DNA from: Cryptomeria japonica
Taxonomy: Eukaryota > Streptophyta > Pinopsida > Cupressales > Cupressaceae
NCBI RefSeq assembly: GCF_030272615.1
Contig: NC_081415.1
Location: 104,400,796-104,464,795 of the forward strand
Length of the DNA stretch: 64,000 bases
Direction of reading: 5' to 3'
Position numbers and translations under genes: made by a program. Each line of letters starts with the position of its first letter. Position 1 is the stretch's first letter. The notes beneath the pieces were generated by a model, which did not search any database, was not told the DNA's origin, and saw nothing but the letters and a program-made list of their open reading frames with translations. Below are positions 33,520 through 44,849 of the stretch, piece by piece.

Positions 33520-34758
33520 ATGGCAGAGAGAGAGGAAGAAGTCCCTAGGGGACCAATCACCAACATGGAATTGGAAAAGATTGTGAGAGAGTAGGCCAAT
33601 GCTTACAAGGCCATGCAAAAGGAGATGGAGAGATTGAGGGGTAGATTAGATGGGAAGGAAGATGGAGGCACTGGTAGCAATGAAGAAGGGGATCAAGATG
33701 AGATCCCTATGTCAGAGGAAGAGGTGATTCCTCCTAACCAGAGGCACTTCCTTAATGCCATCAAGTCCATGGAGAGAAGAACCATGGAGCAGAAGATTGA
33801 TTTGTCTACTTTCACTGGGAAGATGGAACCAGGTGTAGTGGTGGATTGGATAGACTCCATGTCCAGTTTCTTTGAATGTGAAGACATTCTAGGGCACCAG
33901 AAGGTGAAGATTTCTAAATCCAAGTTGAAGGGAGCCGCCCTAACTTGGTAAAACTTTCTCCAGGAAGAGAGAGAAAAGGACAACAAACCCAAGATTGTTT
34001 CTTGGAAAAAGATGCTTTCCTTAGTAAAGGAGGCTTATGTACCCAAGGATTATAAAGTTCAACTCCACAAGAGGAGGCAAAATCTCAAGCAGAAGGAGAT
34101 GGATGTGAACTCTTACACTGAGGAGTTCCAAAGGCAATGTATGAAGACTAAGACAAAGGAGGAGGAGAGTGAAAAGGTTGCCTGGTACCTAAATGGATTA
34201 AGGTACAACATCCAAGAAGAACTAAACCTCCTTATCTTGGGTACAGTTGGTAAATATCATCAACTTGCCATCAAGTTGGAAGAGAAAATCAAAACGAGAC
34301 AAGAGAAGAATAATAAAGGAAGAGGAAGATAGCAGAGAGGGGGAAGAATTTTTTTCAGAGGTAAGGGAAATGGTTTTGGAAACCAAGGTGAAACAAATCA
34401 AGAAGGCACTAAAGGAGAAAGTAGTCAAAATAACAATGGAGGATACAATTAGAGGGGTAACTTCAGAGGAAGAAGACCACCATTTAGGGGAATATCTCAA
34501 GGTAGAGGTCCAATCAGATGTTATAACTGCAATCAAGAAGGGCACATGGCCAATAGGTGTCCTAACAAGCCTACTAGTTCCATGGGGGAAAGAAGAAGTA
34601 ACTTGATCCAAGAATTTGATTGCCAAAGTGTGGCAAGTGCAAATACATACCAAAGAGTCAATACTCCTAATAGCTATGGTTACCCTGAAAGAGGTGAATC
34701 TTTGATGATCAGGAGAGCAGTAACTACCAGGAAGATGGCTGACAAAGAACCCCCATAG
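33520..34758 (+). pseudogene. Element E gag
   Basis: ATG at 33520 opens MAEREEEVPRGPITNMELEK. A TAG at about 33592 interrupts it, and the frame then goes on as a typical chromovirus gag. It has an acidic, glutamate-rich N-terminus and the capsid region (DLSTFTGKMEPGVVVDWIDSM; KLKGAALTW, stop, at about 33948). SLVKEAYVPKDYKVQLHKRR and YTEEFQRQCMKT follow. A glycine/arginine-rich tail leads to one zinc knuckle, CYNCNQEGHMANRC (CX2CX4HX4C, 34519-34560). Two frameshift or stop points (about 34332 and 34455) break the tail. Confidence 0.9.
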
Positions 34759-35364
34759 AGAAAGTCTCTATTCAAGACCACTTCCAAAGCAGGTGGAAAG
34801 GTATGCAAGGTTCTAATAGATTCTAGATCAACTGAAAACTTTGTGTCTCTAGAAATGGTGGAGAAGATAAAATTGAGAAGACTACCTCACCCTTTCCCCT
34901 ACAAGGTCTCATGGCTCACCTAAGGTCAGCAAGATGTTGTGGAAGAGCAGGCTTGGGTAGAATTCCATATTGGAGCCTATAAGGATAGGTTGTTGTTTAA
35001 AATTCTAAAGATGGATGCTTGCCATCTCCTATTTGGGAGAGCGTGGAAATTTAATTTGAACGCACAACATGATGATTCTAGGAACACATATTCAATCACC
35101 AAAGATGGTAAGGTGATAGAGTTGTTACCTTTGATGGAGAGTGAGGGGGAAACAAAACCAAAGGAGGATAAGGTGTTGGTGGTAGGAGGAAAGCAATTCT
35201 TGAAGAAGATAGTAGATGAAGGCATTGTTTGTTATGCTCTTATTCCTAGTCCCAAAGTGACAAAGGTGGAGAAGTCTGAAGAAAAGAAAGGAGACAGATT
35301 GAGGTTGGTTGACCCTGCAGTATAATAGTTACTAAACAAGTACAATGATGTCATCTCTGCTGGC
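34759..35364 (+). pseudogene. Element E protease
   Basis: The protease active site appears at about 34807 as VLIDSRSTENFVS. The usual DSG has become DSR through one G-to-A change, so the enzyme would be inactive. The block WVEFHIGAYKDRLLFKIL and MDACHLLFGRAWKFN (34957-35055) is the second half of the fold, where gypsy proteases have ILGRPW. A linker then runs to two tandem stops at about 35323-35328, just before RT. Confidence 0.85.
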
Positions 35365-36111
35365 ATGCCAAGGACACTACCTCCTATGAGGGATATAAAT
35401 CATTACATAGACCTTATACCTGGATCCACCCTGCCTAACAAAGTAGCATATAAGCTCGCCTTGGATCAGAATGTTGAGATGGCAAAACAGGTTGAAGAAC
35501 TATTAGAGTCCAGACTGATTGGCAAAAGTTTGAGCCCATGTGTAGTCCCTACAGTCTTGGCACCCAAAAAGGAAGGCACTTGGATAATTTGCACAGACTC
35601 GAGGGCTATCAACAAAATTACTATCAGGTATAGATTTCCAATGCCTAGTATTGAGGATTTGTTAGATTGCTTGGGGGGTGCTAGGTATTTTACAAAAATT
35701 GACTTGAAAAATGGCTACCATCATATTAGGAATAGGCTGGGAGATGAGTGGAAGAGTGCATTTAAAACAAATTAGTGGTTGTATGAGTGGAATGCCATTC
35801 CCTTTGGCTTATCTAATGTACCAAGTACCTTTATGAGGTTAATGAGTGAATTTTTGAGGGATTTCATAGGAAAATTTGTCATAGTCTACCTAGATGACAT
35901 TCTAATTTTTAGTCAAACTGAAGAAGAGCACCTAAAACATGTAGACCTAGTCCTAAGGAGATTGTATGAAGAGAAATTAATGATAAATTTGGAAAAGTGT
36001 TTCTTTATGCAGGAAGAGATCATTTACTTGGGATTTGTTATCTCATGTGGTGAGTCGAAAATGGATCAAGAAAAGGTGAGTGCTATATTGTCTTGACCTA
36101 CACCTAGAACA
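35365..36111 (+). pseudogene. Element E reverse transcriptase
   Basis: The RT fingers and palm are well kept. ELLESRLIGKSLSPCVVPTVLAPKKEGTW is followed by CTDSRAINKITIRYRFPMP, YFTKIDLKNGYHHI (first catalytic aspartate), [16 protein letters not shown], and [10 protein letters not shown] at about 35885-35914 (YLDD intact). The thumb ends with [18 protein letters not shown]. Only two stops (35773 and 36094) interrupt about 245 codons. Confidence 0.92.
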
Positions 36112-36890
36112 ATGAATGATGTAAGAAACTTCCATGGTTTAGCCACATTATATGGGAAATTTATAAGGGGATTTAGCCATATTTGTGCTCCAATGCTTAA
36201 CACCATAAAGGGAGGACAAAAGTGCAGGTTCAATTGGACTAAAGAGGTAGATAACTCCTTTGAAACATTGAAGAAAAAAATTGCAAAGCGGCCAGTTCTT
36301 GCCCTACCTTATTTCAACAAAATCTTCCAAGTGGAATGTGATGCCAATCACATGGCTATTAGGGCAGTGCTTAGTCAAGAAGGAAGGCTCATTTCCTTCT
36401 TCAATGAGAAATTAAATGAGGCAAAGAGGAGGTACTCATCCTATGACCTAGAGATGTATGCTCTAGTGCAATCCTTGAAAAAGTGGAGACATTAATTGCT
36501 ACCAAAGGAGTTCATAGTCTTCATAGACAATCAGGCCCTCATTTTTATAAATAACCAAGAAAAATTGAACCATGGGCATATGAAGTGGGTAGAGACCCTA
36601 CAAGCCTTCACTTTCACTCTTAAGCATAAGAAAGGGGTCAAGAATAAGGTGGCAGATGCTTTGAGTAGAAGAGTATTAACCACAAATCAGATCCAGTTGG
36701 AGAGTGTTGGAATAGACTCCTTGAAGGCTATGTATGAGGATGATGAAGACTTTAGAGAGATTTACAAGGTATGTGCATCTTTTGATGAGTAGTTTCATGT
36801 TGATTTCTTTAAATTTCTGATATAACATGGACTATTGTTTAAGGGTGCATAGTTGTGCATACCTAAATTCTCTATGAGACTAAACATAAT
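36112..36890 (+). pseudogene. Element E RNase H
   Basis: After DVRNFHGLATLYGKFIRGFS the block FQVECDANHMAIRAVLSQEGRLISFFNEKL contains the first RNase H acidic residue (VECDAN; usual VETDAS). YSSYDLEMYALVQSLKKWRH, stop, LLPKEFIVFIDNQAL follows, with the DN pair near 36528. It ends with VADALSRR, the normal end of gypsy RNase H. Stops occur at 36493 and 36790. Confidence 0.9.
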
Positions 36891-37800
36891 TAGGGAGAAG
36901 CACTGTGGAGCAATGGCAGGCCATTTTGGCCTTGACAAGACACTAGAATTGGTAAAGAGGCACTACTTTTGGCCCAAATTATAGATAGATATCAAGAGAT
37001 TTGTGGAGACATGTGTGATATGCCAAAAAGAAAAGGGGAAGTCCACCAATGCAAGCTTATACCAGCCTTTACCCATTCCTTCAAGACCATGGGAAAGTAT
37101 AAGTATGCATTTTATTTTAGGATTGCCTAGGACAAAAAAAGGTTATGATAGTGTTTTTGTAGTGGTGGATAGGTTTAATAAAATGGCATATTTCATGCCA
37201 TGTAAAACCACTTGTGATGCTTCTTATGTTGTGGACTTATTTTTCGAATAAATTGTCTGAATACATGGTTTGCCTTTTACCATAATCTCTGATAGGGATG
37301 TGAAATTGATTGGACACTTTTGGAGGACTCTTTGGAAGAATCTTGGCATAAATATAGCATTCTCCTCAACCTACCATCCCCAAACAGATAGCCAAACTGA
37401 AGTTGTAAACAGATCATTGGGAAATCTGCTAAGATGTTTAACTAGGCAATATGGGGAGAAGTGGGATAGCATACTGTCTCATGAAGAATTTTCATATAAT
37501 GATACAGTAAATATAAGCATTTTTAATTCACCCTTTCAAGTTGGGTATGGCATCCACCCAAGGGGTGTGTTGGAGTTAAGGGAACTACCTCTAGGAGAAG
37601 CCATTAGTGCATATGGAGAAACCTTTGGCACTGCCATAAAGGAGATACATGACCAAGTTAAATCTAGCCTTCAACAATCTACAGAAAGATATAAGGCTCA
37701 TGTTGATAATAAGAAGAGGTATGTCCAGTTTGATGTAGGAGAATTGGTGTGGGTTCACTTGAAGAAGGAAAGACTTCCAAAAGGCAATTAAAAAAAGCTT
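36891..37800 (+). pseudogene. Element E integrase
   Basis: The zinc-binding part shows EKHCGAMAGHFGLDKTLELV and CVICQKEKG (H2C2, about 36897-37035). The core has SMHFILGLP at 37102-37128, where the first catalytic aspartate (usual SMDFI) is histidine. The second aspartate is kept in TIISDRDVKLIGHFW, and the glutamate in HPQTDSQTEVVNRSL (about 37373-37417). The C-terminal GPY/F-like part starts at about 37720 with VQFDVGELVWVHLKKERLPKGN. Three stops and the D-to-H change make it inactive. Confidence 0.9.
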
Positions 37801-38135
37801 ATGCAAAGGAAGATTGGACCCTGTCAAATCTTGAAAAAATGTGGACAAAATGCTTATGAACTTCAACTCCCACCTAATCTTGGTTTGTCACCCATTTTTA
37901 ATGTATGTGACTTAACTCTTTACAAATGTAGTGTTGATGCAGGAGAAGAAACCATTCAGGTTGTAGCAGATGATGACATTCCCAAACATGAACCACCAAA
38001 ATTGCATAAAGTTTTGGACACCAAGGTTGCAAAGAGGACAAGGAACAAAGTATATATGGATTATTTGGTGGCCTGGTAGGGACAACCAGATTTTTAAGCA
38101 GTTTGGATGATAGAACAGCAAATCAAAAACCATGG
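37801..38135 (+). pseudogene. Element E integrase tail and chromodomain
   Basis: The frame from 37801 gives QRKIGPCQILKKCGQNAYEL, the GPY/F region with GPCQI, and ends with LGLSPIFNVCDLTLYK. This is followed by KLHKVLDTKVAKRTRNKVY and MDYLVAW, stop, GQPDF, stop, AVWMIEQQI (about 38007-38117). That is the pattern of a gypsy chromodomain (usual ILDTR...YLVKWKG...ATWE). Chromodomains direct integration to marked chromatin in chromoviruses. Two stops lie inside it. Confidence 0.82.
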
Positions 38136-38190
38136 TCCAGACCTGCAGACTCTCATCTCAAGTGGACTTGAGATTTCTTTTTCCGGGAAG
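38136..38190 (+). other. Element E 3' untranslated region
   Basis: A short stretch between the chromodomain and the 3' LTR, ending with GAGATTTCTTTTTCCGGGAAG. A classic polypurine tract is not evident, only a mixed purine/pyrimidine run. Confidence 0.5.
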
Positions 38191-39698
38191 TATGGTGCAG
38201 GGGCACCCCATCAACATGATTAGTCAGGCTTAGAGGAGGAAGGATAAGACCTTAAACATTTCCTAGGATGTTTTCCTTGTGTTTTCAATCATGCATTTTG
38301 TGTTTGTAATAAAAGACCCCATCTTGTGAGCCAAACTCCTATTTTGGCATCTTGATAGGACAATTAGGACTTTTGGACAAAAGGGGACTAAGTATGCTTA
38401 GGATAGTTTTTTCCTAGTTATTTTAGTTTTTTTATGTGCTTCTAGGTTGTTTAGAGGTGTTAGTCTTGACCCAAGTTTTATGGGTGCAAGAATTGACATT
38501 TTTGACAACTTTGTCAAAAGTTGTCATGAGCAACTTTTGTGCAACTTTTTCAATTTGTGTTGTTTTAACTCCTCCAACAGCTCTAACATCTTATTTTTGG
38601 TTGGGAAAAGTTTTAGAGGGGTATAAACACTTTGTGGACACAATTCCCAAGGAGATACTATATGGAGAAAGTTTTATGATTGCAAGCAATAAAGAAATTA
38701 TGAGTTTTTCCAGCAAACTGTGAGGTTTTGGCATGGGGTACAGAGTTGTACAGATTGGGACCAATCCAAAATTTTGTGATCTTGTTATTTTAGTGAGTTA
38801 CCAATTATTTTGTCTTTATTTGAGGTCTTGATCATTTTTTTTACTCCAGATATCTAAGTTTTGTTTTAGGTACCCAAAAAAATAGGGTTATGCCTTCCCA
38901 TGGCCATAACTTGCAACCTGTTCATCTAAAACTCATGGAAGTGGATGGGATGTAAGTGTTTCCTATTTATTATATGATTCCAAAGGCATTTTACATGAGG
39001 ATAAATGGAGATGTGCATTTGATCAGTCCCTAGGTAGACATCTCTATGTGGCTACCTAGCCCTTAGACTAAAATAATTACCCTAGAAGACAATTGGAAAT
39101 GATTCCAAGCATGTAACCCTAAAATCTATGATGGTTTATAGTTCCCCACATTCCCATGGGGTTTTGCTTTTAAGGTGTGTCCATTCTGATCTAGCTACTT
39201 CACAAATGGAGGCCTAATTAGCCCTTTAGCACAGTTGGTTATCACCGGGTTCAGACCTTTCCTTGCCAGATCTTGACCTCTCATTTTGGAGGATTGTGTA
39301 AGACCATAAAGGGTATTTGAAACTATGATTTATTTTCTAGGTTGTTTGGAAAATTTTAGACTTAAGGTCTCATTACCCATCTCCAATGACTACAAGCAAA
39401 TAGGCCTAATTGTGAAGATCTCATAAGGAATTGGCTTGAATCCTTGAAACCAGTGTTTGTTTTGGTCCATATGAGTGTTTTATGATCCAAAATAGGTGTT
39501 TTGAAGGTCAAGAACCTCAGAAGGCTTCATGATGCACATTGGAGCAAGTTACCCAATTTGAGTAGTATGAACCTTAGAGTGAAATGAGAAGTTGGAACTA
39601 AGATTGTAGAGTCTTGCTTTGTAGGATCCTATTGGTCTGTTGAGGGGTTAGTGTCATAAATCCTGAAGTGTTTGACAAGATACAAGGACTCTACATCA
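38191..39698 (+). repeat. Element E 3' LTR
   Basis: This 1508-bp copy aligns with 31962-33466 at roughly 92-93% identity by eye. It is inactive and contains no coding sequence. Confidence 0.9.
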
Positions 39699-40731
39699 CG
39701 TTCTCTTAAACATCCACCATAAAAATGCATATTCCAAACTCTATCATGTTTCAGATGTTGATATATGTGGGGCATATCAAAATCAACCTTCTTATAAATC
39801 TCATCATCATAGTTTCCAATGAAAAAATTATGATCCACATCAAAGTAACTTGATTCTATAATTTGTTTGGATTCTCCACAAGAAACATCATTTTCTTTTC
39901 CCTGTGCAACTATACTTATTTTCCACACAATATTATGGTAGCATAAGAATAAAAATCCATTTAAATCTATCGCCAATTGAAGTTGTCCACTTTCTAAACA
40001 ATAACATACCCCACTTAGTTGGACAATCAACTATAATAATATCCATTGAAAAAATTTACTTGGGCATGCAACAATTTTTAGTAGATCATCATTTACTATT
40101 GCAATCACATTCACTTCATGAGAATTCATGGCATAATATTTTGAAATTTTCAAGCCTAGGTGATTCATAACTTCTAATGACGTCATATTGTTGAATGCTC
40201 TAGAATCTAACATACAATTGTGCACCAACCAACCATTTATTAATAGAGAAGTATAGAATGGGTAAACTTCTTGTTTATTACCTATAAAAAAAATAGCACA
40301 AGTATATCTCAAGGGCCTCTTGTATGTTGACATTATACGTCATGTCCTTGGGAACATTTGAAACTTCATTTGTTTAATATAAAACAATGGGGGCGATGAG
40401 ATATAGCAATGTTCTTTCCTTGTGCTAATAGATTATTAGGTGTTCCCTTACCTAACTTACAATTGAACCTTTATTTGACTCAAATCTTTTGTCATGTCAA
40501 TTGGTTGATACACACATAAAGGTGTGGAAGGGAAAATTGTCATAACATTAGTATCAAGGACGAAAGGCATCTCCTGGCCATTAGCAACAATTTTCTTTGT
40601 ATTGACCATTTTCTCAACTTCCTCTACTACTTTGTATTTATCTTTTATTCTTTTATTGTCATGATTCAATACTTTCTATAGGGGTGCATTTGCAAAATGC
40701 ATATTTTTCCTAAGTAAATACTTTCCCTACA
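39699..40731 (-). pseudogene. Element D protease and N-terminal part of RNase H-like block
   Basis: The minus-strand block 40669-40457 (KYKVVEEVEKMVNTKK, DTNVMTIFPSTPLCVYQP) is a pre-protease linker. 40333-40031 holds a gypsy protease: WLVHNCMLDSRAFNNMTSLEVMNHLGLKIS, with the active-site DSG as DSR, then EVNVIAIVNDDLLKIVACPSK. GMLLFRKW follows at about 39990 (usual LLGRPW). At about 39775-39700 VWNMHFYGGCLRE is the start of an RNase H (usual MHFDGA). It continues across element E at 31961. Confidence 0.72.
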
Positions 40732-40743
40732 TATCTATTTGTT
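40732..40743. other. Target-site duplication of SINE-like element (left)
   Basis: TATCTATTTGTT is repeated exactly at 40976-40987. Confidence 0.7.
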
Positions 40744-40975
40744 TTTTGTTTTTTTGTTGCGCCAGTCATATCCCTGCAACCCAGCCTAGTGCCCAACCTG
40801 CCTTACCTTGGACTTACTTATTGCCAAGTTGAGGCAAGACTAATCCACTAGGGATGTACCAAGCTGCCCAAAATCCAGGTGCATCAGGTGAGTCCAGGCC
40901 TCGAAGTTGAACCCAAGACCAACAGGGAGCAAACCCACAGCCCAAGCAAAATCTACTACCCGTGCGAGATATGCC
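40744..40975 (-). mobile_element. SINE-like retroposon
   Basis: This 232-bp GC-rich block interrupts AT-rich surroundings. Read on the minus strand it starts GGCATATCTCGCACGGGTAG, has GGTTCAACTTC, which resembles a tRNA-type B box (GGTTCGAATCC), about 65 bases in, and ends GGCGCAACAAAAAAACAAA. That end is an A-rich tail copied as T-rich sequence at 40744-40758. A 12-bp direct repeat flanks it. These are the hallmarks of a tRNA-derived SINE moved by LINE machinery. No family name can be given from sequence alone. Confidence 0.65.
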
Positions 40976-40987
40976 TATCTATTTGTT

Positions 40988-42420
40988 CTTTTTGCATTGT
41001 ATTCCTATTGTTTTCTTGATTCAACTATGCAGCTAACACATCTAGGATAGCTACTGTAATAGTGAAAATTAGGGTTTCCAATTGGATGTAGTAAAACCAT
41101 TAATTTTTCTTAAGGACCATTACATTAGGGAAAGATAGGAATTAGATAGATCTAAACCTAATAGATCTAGATTCTGATCTAATTCCTAGGGGGTCTTGAA
41201 TGCACCACTTCTTTCCCTTGAGTTGAATTGAATTATTCAATTTGTTTAAATTAGGGTAAATGTGCTAAAATGAAGGTAAAAATGTGAAAATAGTGAACTA
41301 GAGTTGTCGGATTGAGACACGCTCCTGGATTTGAGAAATATAAGCGGATTCAGACCTAATCCCCAAAAAAGATCCAAAAATATCAAGACCGTAGTGAAAT
41401 TCATCCTAGTCCTCTGAACTTTTCATACACCAAAGGGGGTTGATTCATCTTTGCAAATAATGTCGATTCTGAAGATTGCAACTTCGTACCTATTTCCTAC
41501 ACATAGAAAGATGGAGAAATAGGTTGGAAATAGGGGTTTTCCTAAGTCAAACCCCTGTTTAGGAATTAACCTTGATTGAAATATTACAAATACTGAAATA
41601 AATAATGAAAGGATATACCTCATATCTGCAATGATAGGTAATGATGATTTACTTCTTGAATGTAATCACATATGTTGTATGAAATGGCATGCACATGACA
41701 AAACCCTAATCACACACATATATGCTTGCATATGATTTATTTAATATTTCTCCACAGTTGATGAATGAAGAATGCAATCTTGAAGATCTCTAGAAATGCT
41801 TGATGATGAATACTTCAATGCTTGAATGCTTTGGGTCAAATTCTTGGAGTCTTATAATTGCTTAGATCATAAATGAGTTGAGAAGGATACCTGATATAGG
41901 GATTCCATAATTGAAATCACCTTTAGGATAACCTAGAATTGATATATTTTTGCACGAAGATGGATTTAAACATTATAATACCACCAAAATATGATCTCGA
42001 TATTCAAGAAGAAAAACTTGGGACTAGAGAGAATCATCCTGGTCTAACCAACTTTTTTCGAATTTGTAGGGATGTAAGGTATCATGATTACAAAGTAAAT
42101 CCCAGCTCAGTGCGACAATTCAAAGTGTTTAGATATACAAAATTAGGCCTTGAAGGTTAAAATGGGACCTAATTAGGACTTTAATGAATTAATTAATTAA
42201 AAGGATAAAATAAAAAGGGCCACACTTAGGGTTAAGGGCCCAATTTTATGATGTGTGGGGTGGTAAAAGAGGACTTTAGATTTAATTAAATTAATTAATT
42301 AAATGCTTAAAGGAAATTTAAAATGCAAAATGCAACACACTAAGGTGAGTGCTAACCTAAGCATGGAATTGTACCACCCAAATTAAGGGTGTACAATTTA
42401 TGATGTTGTATTTAGCCCCC
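40988..42420. other. AT-rich LTR-like sequence, possible 5' LTR of element D
   Basis: No coding potential is seen. 41510-41830 aligns by eye with 2290-2600 (shared TCAAACCCC, ATACCTCA, GAATGT(G/A)ATCACA, ATGCTTGCAT). In both places it is followed by a GAATGCTTGAA-rich stretch. A short inverted TTAATTAATTAA series occurs at 42185-42300. It may be the right LTR of D or a separate gypsy LTR. Confidence 0.35.
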
Positions 42421-44849
42421 ACTTTAGTAGAGTATGAGCTTACGATCATACTCTCAGTAAAGTAGAAAGATGAAAGAGGATAAAATAGGAGCACAATCAC
42501 AAGGAGATAAGACTTCACTAATTTCGAGGAACAAAGCCCCCAATCTTAGGATATTAACTCACATAATCATATACAAGGACAAATAACACAAGGGGTTAGT
42601 ACTAAAAATAAGACCTCAATTCATCTATCCGAAGAGACCTCGATAATAAAAATGTCTCAACCACTAGTATCATTCTTGAAAAATGCCATCTCAAGAACAC
42701 AAGTGATCACATAAAAGAGAAAAGCACACATCATCCATGAACTACAAATAGCGAAGCTATGAGATCATGAGAAGAGAAGAGAGGATCATGAATACACCCT
42801 AGATGTGTTTTTCTAGATCATCCATGAGAAGAATGATGAAAAAGGACATGGATATCTTGCCCCTAGATGCACGTTTTTCTAGGTGATCCATGTTGGGGTA
42901 GACAATACGAATAGTCTAGTTGTGTTTATTTGGTTCCAATCATCCTCATGTGTGTGTGCAAGTGATGTTTGGTTAAAATTATATAGAATCCTATATAAAA
43001 GTGTGCATCAACCTATTTAAGACATGTAATATAAATGCAAATGCCAAGTGGCGAATGTCTGGCTCTAAGAGTTTCCTCTGATTCCAAGAATATGTAACCC
43101 TAATTGAAACAGATACATGTCTATTTTTTAGGACATCCCATGTAAGAGTTTATTTTCTATGTTTTAGTGATGTGTAACCCTGCTTAAGACATATATCAAT
43201 GTTGTGTCTGGTTTTTGGCATGAAGCATCTCGCTCTAAGAGTTTGTTTCCTCTAGTTCTGAGGATGAACACCCCATTTAAGACATGCAAAAATTAAGGTA
43301 CAATATGGTACAAAGAGGGAGATATGGATGCCCCCCCTTAAGATGTCAACATAGCCCTATGTTGGTGTCTTATGGAATCTAGAAACAAGGATACCCACCT
43401 TCAACACCATGGAGATATCCTTTAGGCAACCATGTCATAAATATGAGCTAAAGAGGGAGCACTCTTCAAGAAAGGATAAGATAGTTGAAAAAGAGATATC
43501 TTGCAACAAGTGTAAAGAGGATCCTTGGAGGAGAAGAGATCTTTTCTCAAAATAAATCTTCCTCCAAGAGGAATTTCTTTAACAAACATAACATCTTCTA
43601 CCAAGAGAAGGGAAGGAGAACAATATTGCATACCTTTCCCTATTTCTTGGTGAAAGAGATTCTTGATGAAGGATGACACACTTTTTGCCTAATGTGAGGG
43701 GTAATTTTATGATAGATATGCATTGCCAAGTGTAAAAGGTTGTATCCAAGGATATACACTTCTTGCATAAGAGAGAATCCTTGAGCAAACAACAACTTCA
43801 CACAAGGAATGACATCAAATCATAAGCAAATGCCACTTAACAAAGGAAAAGTGTACCCTTAGATAATATAGGAGAGAGATAATTTCCCCCAAGAATGGGG
43901 ACAATGAGAAGAATTACACAACCTCTAAGGAGAGATTAACATAAGAAAATGCACAATATACTCACATGAATGAACATTCAATACAAGAAAAGACATTAAG
44001 ATATGTAAATTGCAACTCTAAGGAAGAGGTAATCATCAAACAAAAAGAAAGAATTAAAATAAGGATCACAAACTCCCTTGAGGAGAGATTAATCATAATA
44101 GATATACAATTACATGCAAGAAAGGACATCAAAGTATGAAAAATGTAACTCCTAAAGGAAATAGAAGCCATGAAATAAGATAGGACAATATTCTTTCCCC
44201 CCAAGAATAGAGACAAGAATTAATAAACTATTATGTTCCTCACTAAGTATGATTAAACCTAAAATTGTACCACCATGAATGACAATGAGCCCCCAATGGG
44301 TAAGCTAACAATGTCACATAGTGAGAAGCAACATAATATGAACTTGAATATTATTTGAAATGATCATTGAAAAATACGTCATCCATCATCACCTGTTACT
44401 TTTATGTTATTCTTATGGTCTTCGAAGAAGCAAACAGGGAATCTATATTTTAAAACAGACTAGAAGGGAAACTGAAAAATTGGATCTAAACTAGGAGGAC
44501 CAGAGTGTTGGGCATCTTGGTCCTAAGGAGGACCAAGGCATTGGGTGCCATGGTCCTAGGACTCAGGTGCTATGCACACTAGTTCTTGGGTGCCAGGCTT
44601 AAGTTTATAGAAGACAAGTGAATTGAAATTTGCATATAGAAGATTCGACAAGACATTACCTTATCGGGATGTTATATGTGAATGAGAAGATGTAAATTCA
44701 CTAGACAATAGAGGAGGGGATGTCGACAAAGGAAGAGGTTGGAAACCTATATTTTCATTACAAAAGGCTAATTTCTTGTGACTTTCAAGACTTTAATGCA
44801 CACATCCTAAACCATGTCCATCGTATCCATGTGTAGATGCTAAAATGTC
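42421..44849. repeat. Non-coding stretch with imperfect direct repeats
   Basis: No protein block could be recognised. Three imperfect copies of a roughly 110-125 bp unit lie at about 43015-43290; shared words are TTTAAGACATG, GCTCTAAGAGTTT, CCTCT and GTAACCCT. Two copies of a roughly 140-bp unit lie at about 43930-44190 (shared TACAAGAAA(A/G)GACAT and AGGAGAGATTAATCAT). Three copies of a GGTCCTAAGGAGGACCA/TTGGGTGCCATGG-type unit lie at 44495-44605. This may be the long linker between protease and RT of gypsy fragment F, worn beyond recognition. Confidence 0.45.

Larger units (their letters stand above)
31962..39698 (+). mobile_element. Element E: Ty3/gypsy chromodomain-type retrotransposon
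   Basis: This near-complete gypsy element lies on the plus strand. The 5' LTR is 31962-33466 (1505 bp) and the 3' LTR 38191-39698 (1508 bp), with a Met-tRNA primer site at 33469-33480. The polyprotein order is gag, protease, RT, RNase H, integrase and a C-terminal chromodomain-like segment, which points to the chromovirus branch. It disrupts the RNase H-like block of element D. Exact ends are uncertain: both LTRs share TATGGTGCA at the start and CTACATCA at the end. The best target duplication candidate is ATGTT/ACGTT, with one mismatch. Stops are spread through all domains. Confidence 0.92.
25750..40731 (-). mobile_element. Element D: degraded Ty3/gypsy retrotransposon, interrupted by E and two solo LTRs
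   Basis: Minus-strand gypsy protein blocks occur in the order protease (40669-39766), RNase H-like (39765-39699 plus 31961-31740), RT (31640-31134 and 29760-29117), a second RNase H (28349-27610) and integrase (27600-26220). Three insertions split it: element E and two solo LTRs. Each lies inside otherwise continuous protein sequence. Gag and clear LTRs are not identified. Sequence at about 1960-3071 plus 25750-26200, and at about 41000-42420, are weakly similar to each other and may be D's LTRs. Age is high, with stops every few dozen codons. Confidence 0.75.

Noticed and set aside
34222-34653. Minus-strand 143-aa frame
   Set aside because: Antisense shadow of element E gag, with biased composition from the lysine/glutamate-rich sense strand.
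42900-43300. CRISPR-like array
   Set aside because: The repeats are long, imperfect and have no uniform spacers, and the DNA is plant nuclear.
43422-43788. Overlapping short frames on both strands
   Set aside because: Low-complexity peptides, no conserved motif, and located in a repeat-rich non-coding stretch.
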